Source: an uncultured Coprococcus sp. (GTDB lineage Bacteria; Bacillota; Clostridia; Lachnospirales; Lachnospiraceae). Taken from it: a stretch of 5,006 nucleotides of DNA. The stretch is taken from positions 1-5,006 of the forward strand of contig USSH01000202.1 in assembly GCA_900557435.1 (NCBI GenBank). The letters are read 5' to 3'. A program made the translations under genes and the position numbers. Below, one piece after another: positions 1 through 5,006 of the stretch; the stretch's first letter is position 1, and every line of letters starts with the position of its first letter. The notes under the pieces are model-generated. The model was not told the DNA's origin. It searched no databases and was given only the letters and a program-made list of their open reading frames with translations.

Positions 1-2
1 GT

Positions 3-221
3 TTATTTATCTCTCCATACGATTCTGCCCTTTGTGAGATCATATGGTGATAACTCTATGGTAACTTTATCGCCAGGAAGAATCTTTATATAATTCATTC
101 TGAGCTTTCCACTTATATGAGCAAGAACTTTGTGTCCATTCTCAAGTTCTACCTGAAACATTGCGTTTGGAAGTTTCTCAACTACTGTTCCTTCTACTTC
201 GATTACATCTGCCTTTGACAT
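3..221 (-). CDS. infA: Translation initiation factor IF-1
   Basis: IF-1 binds the A site of the 30S subunit and, with IF-2 and IF-3, controls initiator tRNA selection during translation initiation in the cytoplasm. The 72-residue product has the usual family length and is a single OB-fold (S1-like) domain over nearly its whole length. Family-typical segments are VIEVEGTV (6-13), [14 protein letters not shown] (17-30), LAHISGK (33-39), [11 protein letters not shown] (41-51) and [10 protein letters not shown] (58-67). The start is set by an AGGAGGA Shine-Dalgarno sequence at 231-237, nine bases upstream, and the stop is TAA at 3-5. It is the last gene visible in the run and lies 52 bases after map. 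No separate promoter is convincing in that gap, so co-transcription with map is the simplest reading. rpmJ and rpsM would be expected next, beyond the window edge; this is inferred from the usual gene order. Confidence 0.97.
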   Translation of the reverse strand: MSKADVIEVEGTVVEKLPNAMFQVELENGHKVLAHISGKLRMNYIKILPGDKVTIELSPYDLTKGRIVWRDK

Positions 222-273
222 TTTCTAAAATCCTCCTATTATACTAAATCAACTTATGAGTTCTATATAACAA

Positions 274-1044
274 CTATAACTCTATTCCATCCGCCCTTGA
301 TAATATCTCGGGATCCGAATCAGTTATAAGTATTGTATTCTCGTAGTGTGCTGCCAGTGATCTATCGGCAGTCACAACTGTCCAGCCATCATCCAGCCAT
401 CTCACATCATAATCCCCCAATGTGATCATCGGCTCTATCGCTATGGTCATGCCAGCTTTAAGCTTTGGTCCGCGTCTTCTGGTCGCAAAGTTTGGAACCT
501 CCGGTTCTTCGTGCAGATTCTTCCCAACTCCATGTCCTACCAGATCTATCACAACTCCAAGCCCGCACTCATCGGCATATGACTCTATCGCAATTCCTAT
601 ATCGCGCACATGATTTCCAGCTCTTGCAGCCTGCAGCCCCTCGAAAAAGCACTGCTTTGTCGCTTCCATAAGATACTTTGCAAGATCCGTTGTCTCACCA
701 ATGCCATATGTTCTGGCTGAATCTGAATGATATCCCTTATATATAACTCCAGCATCCAGACTTACGATATCTCCATCCTTCAGTATTCTGTCTTTTGAAG
801 GTATTCCATGAACAACCTCCTCATTTACTGATACACATATCGATGCCGGATACCCCTGATAATTAAGAAACGATGGCTCGCAGCCATAACTCCGTATAAC
901 CTCCTCACCAAGCCTGTCAATGTCATATGTCGACATGCCCGGTTTCAGCGCTTTTCGCAGTTCCTCATGAGTTATGGCGAGAATTCTTCCCGCCTCCCTC
1001 ATAAGTTCAATCTCTTCCTGGGATTTTATGGAAATACCTTTCAT
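274..1044 (-). CDS. map: Type I methionine aminopeptidase
   Basis: This cytosolic metalloenzyme removes the initiator methionine from nascent proteins after deformylation when the second residue is small. The 256-residue product is a complete type Ia (short) enzyme with a single pita-bread domain. It has no N-terminal zinc-finger, SH3-like or SEC-C extension. The five metal ligands are present at the same numbers as in the E. coli enzyme: D97 (in SLDAG), D108 (in HSDSAR), H171 (in GHGVG), E204 (in IEPM) and E235 (in HYENT). The catalytic histidines H79 (in VVHGIP) and H178 (in NLHEEP) are also present. The N-terminus ISIKSQEEIELMREAG matches the family start. Translation begins 2 bases after the adk stop codon, which suggests translational coupling. 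Stop is TAG (274-276). Nothing is truncated or missing. Confidence 0.97.
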   Translation of the reverse strand: MKGISIKSQEEIELMREAGRILAITHEELRKALKPGMSTYDIDRLGEEVIRSYGCEPSFLNYQGYPASICVSVNEEVVHGIPSKDRILKDGDIVSLDAGVIYKGYHSDSARTYGIGETTDLAKYLMEATKQCFFEGLQAARAGNHVRDIGIAIESYADECGLGVVIDLVGHGVGKNLHEEPEVPNFATRRRGPKLKAGMTIAIEPMITLGDYDVRWLDDGWTVVTADRSLAAHYENTILITDSDPEILSRADGIEL

Positions 1045-1046
1045 GT

Positions 1047-1745
<699 letters not shown>

Positions 1746-1808
1746 CTAATACTGTCCGACCCTTTTCCCGTCTGTGGACGAAAACATAAGATACTTCCCT
1801 CTAACTAC

Positions 1809-1844
1809 ACGCATAGGGACTGCCACCGGCGGTCCCTCATGCGT
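1809..1844. repeat. GC-rich palindromic hairpin with triloop
   Basis: The arms pair as ACGCAT/ATGCGT (1809-1814 with 1839-1844), AGGGAC/GTCCCT (1815-1820 with 1832-1837) and GCC/GGC (1822-1824 with 1828-1830). This leaves a 3-base loop (ACC on the plus strand), one T-G pair (1821/1831) and one unpaired C (1838). The total is about 16 pairs in 36 bases, much more GC-rich than the flanks. It lacks a downstream T-run on either strand. The form resembles a REP-type palindromic unit or a transcript-stabilising or processing stem, but which one it is cannot be decided here. Confidence 0.75.
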
Positions 1845-1850
1845 TATATG

Positions 1851-1926
1851 GCACAAATAGGAATGTACTATATGAATAAATATATAAATACTATATTGAT
1901 CCTATATTGCACATTCCCATTCATGC
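1851..1926 (-). repeat. Long imperfect inverted repeat downstream of secY
   Basis: The arms 1911-1926 and 1851-1866 pair over 16 consecutive positions in minus-strand RNA, 13 Watson-Crick and 3 G-U. After an adjoining G-U and C-G pair and one A-A mismatch, four further A-U pairs follow (1904-1910 with 1867-1873). The remaining loop is about 30 bases and very AT-rich. On the plus strand the G-U pairs become A-C mismatches, so the structure favours the secY-sense transcript. The stem starts about 17 bases after the secY stop. The lack of a T-run argues against simple intrinsic termination; a 3'-end stabilising or processing stem is possible. Confidence 0.6.
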
Positions 1927-1942
1927 TTTCAGCCACGTCATA

Positions 1943-3256
1943 TTAGTCTAAAAGGAATCCCTGATAGTTTCTTACCAGCATACGTGACTCAACATTCTTG
2001 ATAGTCTCTATAACAACACCTACCACGATGATAAGTGATGTTCCTCCAAATGAAACATTCGCTCCAAAGAAACCACTGAAGAACATTGGTATACATGCTA
2101 CTATGATAAGACCTACAGCACCTATAAATATGATGTAGTTCAAAATTTTATTCAAATAATCCTGTGTTGACTGTCCAGGTCTTATACCAGGGACAAAACC
2201 GCCACTCTTCTTCATATTGTTGGCGATCTCCATTGGATTGAATGTGATTGCAGTATAGAAATAAGCAAAGAAGAATACAAGTAATATATAAACTATCAAA
2301 CCAATTGATGCCCAAGGATAAGTTCTGTTAAACCAATAGCTCTGGCTCAATACCTGCATAACCTTGGCTCCAGCACCTGATGACTTAATGTTGAACAGAT
2401 TTACAATAATCTGTGGAACAGACAGTAAGGATGATGCAAAGATGACCGGAATAACACCTGCAGTATTGACCTTAAGTGGAATATGAGTGGACTGTCCGCC
2501 CATTGTCTTTCTTCCTCTTACTGTCTTGGCATACTGAACAGGTATCTTTCTCTCAGCACCCTGAAGCGCACATACGAATACTACTGTAAGTATTACTACT
2601 GCAATGATCAGAAGACCTACAAGTGTAAATCTTACAAAATCTTTTCCCTTCATGAACTGTGTGTACATGTTCTTAAGGTCATTTGGCATTGTTGATACGA
2701 TGTTGATCAACAGGATTACTGATATACCATTACCAACTCCCTTTTCTGTTGCACGCTCACCAAGCCACATTACGATAGCACTTCCGGCTGTCAAGATTAC
2801 TACTATAGTAAGTACTGTCCAGAAATTGTAGTTATCAATTACACCCTTGTTTCCAAATCCTACAACAAGACCAGAACTCTCAAGTATTGCAAGACCTACT
2901 GTCATGTATCTTGTGATCGCTGTGATCTTCTTTCGGCCATCCTCTCCATCCTTCTGCATCTCCTCAAGTGCCGGTATGGCGATCGTGAGAAGCTGTATGA
3001 TAATGGAAGCCGTGATGTATGGTGTAACTGACAAAGCAAAAATTGACATCTGCTCGAATGAACCTCCAGTGAATGAACTGAAGATATTCAGTGAATCACC
3101 GAGGGCATTCTGCATATATTCTCTTATTGCATCCGCACTTATTCCCGGAACGGTAATCAGACTACCAAGTCTGATCACCACGAGAATGAAGAACGTATAT
3201 AAAAGTCTTCTTCGTATATCCTGTACCTTAAATGCATTGATTAAGGTTTTGAACAT
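1943..3256 (-). CDS. secY: Preprotein translocase channel subunit SecY
   Basis: SecY forms the protein-conducting channel of the SecYEG translocon in the cytoplasmic membrane. It passes SecA-driven secretory proteins and inserts membrane proteins. The 437-residue product has the normal length and about ten hydrophobic segments, near residues 18-37, 70-95, 113-134, 146-165, 176-190, 210-231, 265-289, 316-338, 371-392 and 405-418. Family landmarks are the plug and TM2 stretch around SFTGGSFEQMSIFALSVTPY (61-80), the cytosolic loop ERKIPVQYAKTVRGRK (235-250) followed by GGQSTHIPLKVN (253-264), the C5 loop FVPGIRPGQST (354-364) with its conserved arginine R359, and the C-terminal RNYQGFL (429-435). 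The start lies 1 base after the rplO stop, with its Shine-Dalgarno sequence inside rplO. This is the usual place of secY in the spc operon. Stop is TAA at 1943-1945. Confidence 0.98.
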   Translation of the reverse strand: MFKTLINAFKVQDIRRRLLYTFFILVVIRLGSLITVPGISADAIREYMQNALGDSLNIFSSFTGGSFEQMSIFALSVTPYITASIIIQLLTIAIPALEEMQKDGEDGRKKITAITRYMTVGLAILESSGLVVGFGNKGVIDNYNFWTVLTIVVILTAGSAIVMWLGERATEKGVGNGISVILLINIVSTMPNDLKNMYTQFMKGKDFVRFTLVGLLIIAVVILTVVFVCALQGAERKIPVQYAKTVRGRKTMGGQSTHIPLKVNTAGVIPVIFASSLLSVPQIIVNLFNIKSSGAGAKVMQVLSQSYWFNRTYPWASIGLIVYILLVFFFAYFYTAITFNPMEIANNMKKSGGFVPGIRPGQSTQDYLNKILNYIIFIGAVGLIIVACIPMFFSGFFGANVSFGGTSLIIVVGVVIETIKNVESRMLVRNYQGFLLD

Positions 3257-3257
3257 A

Positions 3258-3698
3258 TTACATCACCTCTGCTTTTCCGCCAAGAGCTTCAATTTTCTCA
3301 GCTGCTGACTTTGAAAAAGCATTAGCCTTAACATTGAGCTTTTTAGTTAACTCTCCATTTCCAAGAATCTTAACTCCATCACGAGGATTCTTAATGATAC
3401 CTGCCTCTACTAATGTCTCAACAGTTACGTCTGAGCCATCCTCGAATCTCTCAAGAGCTGATACATTGATTGCAACGATCTCTTTGTGATTGATGCAATT
3501 AAAGCCTCTCTTAGGAAGACGTCTATATAATGGCATCTGTCCACCTTCGAAACCTGGTCTTGGTGATCCAGAACGTGCCTTCTGACCCTTATGTCCCTTA
3601 CCTGCAGTCTTGCCATTTCCTGAGCCATGTCCACGGCCTACACGGAAATTAGCACTGTGCTTTGAGCCTTCAGCTGGCTTTAATGTAGATAAATCCAT
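3258..3698 (-). CDS. rplO: Large-subunit ribosomal protein L15 (uL15)
   Basis: L15 binds 23S rRNA and is a late-assembly protein of the 50S subunit. The 146-residue product has the usual length. The N-terminal half is the extended, glycine- and basic-rich tail: LKPAEGSKH (6-14), then [20 protein letters not shown] (21-40), then [18 protein letters not shown] (49-66). These stretches are diagnostic of L15. The C-terminal half is the globular domain, ending in [21 protein letters not shown]. The start is supported by AAGGAGGA at 3709-3716, ten bases upstream, in a 21-base gap after rpmD. The gene stands between rpmD and secY, its standard position, and ends 1 base before secY. Nothing unusual is seen. 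Confidence 0.98.
   Translation of the reverse strand: MDLSTLKPAEGSKHSANFRVGRGHGSGNGKTAGKGHKGQKARSGSPRPGFEGGQMPLYRRLPKRGFNCINHKEIVAINVSALERFEDGSDVTVETLVEAGIIKNPRDGVKILGNGELTKKLNVKANAFSKSAAEKIEALGGKAEVM
3263..3269 (-). promoter_or_regulatory. Ribosome binding site of secY, inside the end of rplO
   Basis: GAGGTGA on the minus strand, 6 bases before the secY ATG (3254-3256). It lies within the last rplO codons, upstream of the rplO TAA (3258-3260). The 1-base gap between the genes makes translational coupling likely; this is inferred from position only. Confidence 0.75.
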
Positions 3699-3719
3699 GA
3701 TCTGCGTATCCTCCTTCTC

Positions 3720-3902
3720 TTATACTTCCTCAACCTTTACCATATAACTTACCTGCTTAACCATTCCAAGTGTTGCAGCGTTATTTGGGAGCTCAACTGA
3801 CTTATTAACCTTCTTAAGTCCAAGAGCCTCTACTGTCTTTCTATGCTTTGGTACAGCACCGATAGGGGACTTTACCAAAGTTACCTTTAACTTATCTGCC
3901 AT
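3720..3902 (-). CDS. rpmD: Large-subunit ribosomal protein L30 (uL30)
   Basis: L30 is a small 50S protein with a ferredoxin-like fold that contacts 23S rRNA. The 60-residue product matches the family length. Recognisable segments are LKVTLVKSPIG (5-15), the helix PKHRKTVEALGLKKVNKSVEL (18-38) and the C-terminal strand VKVEEV (55-60). An oddity is the segment AATLGMV (42-48): the E. coli and B. subtilis proteins have arginine before GM, and here residue 45 is leucine (codon CTT, one base from CGT). The gene follows rpsE by 14 bases, and its Shine-Dalgarno sequence overlaps the rpsE stop. Its place between rpsE and rplO is the standard spc order and supports the identification. Confidence 0.97.
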   Translation of the reverse strand: MADKLKVTLVKSPIGAVPKHRKTVEALGLKKVNKSVELPNNAATLGMVKQVSYMVKVEEV

Positions 3903-3910
3903 CTTCTAAT

Positions 3911-3918
3911 ACCTCCTT
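3911..3918 (-). promoter_or_regulatory. Ribosome binding site of rpmD overlapping the rpsE stop
   Basis: A full AAGGAGGT Shine-Dalgarno sequence on the minus strand, 8 bases before the rpmD ATG. Its first two bases are part of the rpsE stop codon (TAA, 3917-3919), so a terminating ribosome sits on the next initiation site. Confidence 0.85.
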
Positions 3919-4426
3919 AGTTAAGTATCTCATCAACAGATTTTCCACGAAGTCTTGCGATATCCTCTGGGTTCTTGATCTCTGTAAGGCCCTTGATTGT
4001 TGCAAGAACTACGTTCTGCTTGTTGTTTGATCCTAAGGACTTTGTACGGATGTTCTTGTATCCTGCAAGCTCAAGTACGCTACGAGCAGGACCACCAGCG
4101 ATGATACCAGTACCTTCTGGAGCTGTCTTCAGGAGAACTGAAGCACTGCCGAACTGTCCATTCCAGTCGTAAGGGATACTACCAACTTCATTTACAGGAA
4201 CTGTAACTAAATGCTTTGCAGCGTCCTCCTTACCCTTACGGATAGCTTCCGGAGTCTCAACTGCCTTGCCAACACCAACGCCGACGTGACCGTTTCTATC
4301 ACCTACAACTACGAGAGCTGCAACTCTAGAATTACGTCCACCCTTAACAACCTTTGTTACACGCTTGATAGCAACAACTTTATCTTCTAACTCTAACTTA
4401 CTTGCATCAATTATTTCACGCTTCAT
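3917..4426 (-). CDS. rpsE: Small-subunit ribosomal protein S5 (uS5)
   Basis: S5 is a 30S protein important for decoding accuracy and for the helicase activity at the mRNA entry; its N-terminal loop lies near the spectinomycin site. The 169-residue product contains the N-terminal double-stranded-RNA-binding-like domain, with [11 protein letters not shown] (21-31) and [19 protein letters not shown] (37-55), then the C-terminal domain with [18 protein letters not shown] (105-122) and [20 protein letters not shown] (128-147). The ATG at 4424-4426 is chosen because AAGGAGGA lies 10 bases upstream and MKREIIDAS is a family-like N-terminus. A start 17 codons earlier, inside rplR, has no support. Residues V35 and V50 replace the phenylalanines present at these positions in E. 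coli S5. The gene lies 19 bases after rplR. Confidence 0.98.
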   Translation of the reverse strand: MKREIIDASKLELEDKVVAIKRVTKVVKGGRNSRVAALVVVGDRNGHVGVGVGKAVETPEAIRKGKEDAAKHLVTVPVNEVGSIPYDWNGQFGSASVLLKTAPEGTGIIAGGPARSVLELAGYKNIRTKSLGSNNKQNVVLATIKGLTEIKNPEDIARLRGKSVDEILN

Positions 4427-4436
4427 ATGTTGTTTT

Positions 4437-4444
4437 TCCTCCTT
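4437..4444 (-). promoter_or_regulatory. Ribosome binding site deciding the rpsE start
   Basis: AAGGAGGA on the minus strand, 10 bases before ATG 4424-4426 and directly after the rplR TAG (4446-4448). It lies inside the longer reading that begins at 4477, so it supports the shorter 169-residue S5. Confidence 0.88.
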
Positions 4445-4445
4445 A

Positions 4446-4814
4446 CTAGAATTCCAGACCAGCTTCTCTCGCTGCATCTGCTAATGCCTGAACCTTACCG
4501 TGGTATACGAAACCGCCTCTGTCATAGATAACAGTCTTGATACCCTTCTCAAGTGCTCTCTCAGCAATAACCTTACCAACGTAAGCTGCTGCATCAACAT
4601 CATCTGTCTTCTCAAGCTCATCCTTAATAGCCTTCTCTGTTGTAGATGCTGCTACTAATGTCTTACCAACTGAATCATCAATAATCTGAGCGTACATATG
4701 ATTATTACTTCTGAATACAGCTAAACGTGGTCTCTCTGTTGTTCCAGCTAAACGATTACGAACACGCATATGCTTCTTTACACGAATTGCGCTTCTTGAT
4801 TCTTTATTAATCAT
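4446..4814 (-). CDS. rplR: Large-subunit ribosomal protein L18 (uL18)
   Basis: L18 binds 5S rRNA together with L5 and helps mount it on the central protuberance of the 50S subunit. The 122-residue product has the usual length. Diagnostic segments are the basic N-terminus [19 protein letters not shown] (7-25), [22 protein letters not shown] (26-47), the middle [17 protein letters not shown] (77-92) and the C-terminal [24 protein letters not shown] (97-120). The start ATG (4812-4814) has AAGGAGT at 4823-4829, 8 bases upstream. The gene follows rplF by 17 bases and precedes rpsE by 19, the standard spc order. Stop is TAG. Nothing unusual is seen. Confidence 0.98.
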   Translation of the reverse strand: MINKESRSAIRVKKHMRVRNRLAGTTERPRLAVFRSNNHMYAQIIDDSVGKTLVAASTTEKAIKDELEKTDDVDAAAYVGKVIAERALEKGIKTVIYDRGGFVYHGKVQALADAAREAGLEF

Positions 4815-4831
4815 CTTATCTCACTCCTTTA

Positions 4832-5006
4832 TTATTTCTTACCAGTCTTACCAACTTTACGTCTGATAGTCTCATCCACATACTTGATACCTTTGCCCTT
4901 ATATGGCTCTGGTGCTCTCTTTTCTCTGATCTCAGCAGCGTACTGACCAACCTTCTCCTTGCTGATTCCGCTTACTGTGATCTTGTTACCGTCAACCTTT
5001 GTCTCG
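4832..5006 (-). CDS. rplF: Large-subunit ribosomal protein L6 (uL6), C-terminal part
   Basis: Only the last 57 codons and the TAA stop (4832-4834) are in the window; the gene runs off the right edge. L6 is normally about 180 residues, so about one third is seen. L6 binds 23S rRNA near the sarcin-ricin loop in the 50S subunit. The fragment carries the C-terminal L6 signature [14 protein letters not shown] (32-45 of the fragment), preceded by [15 protein letters not shown] and followed by a short basic tail ending GKTGKK. Position immediately upstream of rplR agrees with the spc order. The frame is open throughout. The truncation is due to the window edge, not to damage. Confidence 0.96.
   Translation of the reverse strand, partial: ETKVDGNKITVSGISKEKVGQYAAEIREKRAPEPYKGKGIKYVDETIRRKVGKTGKK

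Noticed and set aside
238..243. Perfect TATAAT on the minus strand upstream of infA, as a -10 box
   Set aside because: No TTGACA-like hexamer lies 16-18 bases upstream and there is no extended -10 TG. Transcription from it would also start within the infA Shine-Dalgarno sequence.
1763..1784. Small bulged stem (TTTTC-GTC with GAC-GAAAA) upstream of adk
   Set aside because: Only 8 pairs with a 2-base bulge in AT-rich DNA and no T-run after it. Too weak to list as a feature.
1809..1844. GC-rich hairpin as a rho-independent terminator for secY or adk
   Set aside because: Neither strand has a T-rich run after the stem, so the second half of the terminator signal is missing.
2847..3308. Plus-strand open frame of 153 codons antisense to secY
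   Set aside because: It lies opposite a clearly conserved SecY frame and has no ribosome binding site. Long antisense frames opposite hydrophobic-protein genes are common artefacts.
4427..4477. S5 starting 17 codons earlier inside rplR
   Set aside because: The extension would translate across the rplR stop region and the strong AAGGAGGA that serves the ATG at 4426. Its residues do not resemble S5.

Overview
The window is a stretch of bacterial core chromosome: the downstream half of the spc ribosomal-protein operon followed by the adk-map-infA block, all read on the minus strand. In transcription order (right to left) it holds the C-terminal end of rplF (L6), then rplR (L18), rpsE (S5), rpmD (L30), rplO (L15), secY, adk, map and infA. 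The gene order, purine-rich Shine-Dalgarno sequences in front of every complete gene, the four-cysteine zinc LID of the adenylate kinase, and the S5 and L6 sequences point to a low-to-moderate-GC Firmicute. A clostridium of the Lachnospiraceae type is most likely. That family placement is inferred from remembered protein sequences, not from a search.

Layout: from 5006 to 1943 the genes are packed with gaps of 1 to 21 bases, and several Shine-Dalgarno sequences lie inside or over the end of the upstream gene (rpsE/rpmD, rplO/secY). A 251-base non-coding gap (1692-1942) separates secY from adk. From 1691 to 3, adk and map are separated by only 2 bases, while map and infA are 52 bases apart. No tRNA, rRNA, CRISPR, insertion sequence or recognisable riboswitch is seen.

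The genes supply ribosome assembly (L6, L18, S5, L30, L15), membrane protein export (SecY), adenylate balance (Adk), N-terminal methionine removal (Map) and translation initiation (IF-1). This is a classic growth-rate-linked cluster.

The only part not explained by ordinary genes is the secY-adk gap. It contains two adjacent strong potential hairpins: a GC-rich one with a 3-base loop (1809-1844) and a long imperfect one (1851-1926) that pairs better as minus-strand RNA than as plus-strand RNA. Neither is followed by a T-run, so they do not look like standard intrinsic terminators. Beyond that, a few unusual residues in S5 and L30 deserve a check. I see no convincing evidence of a new multi-gene system here.
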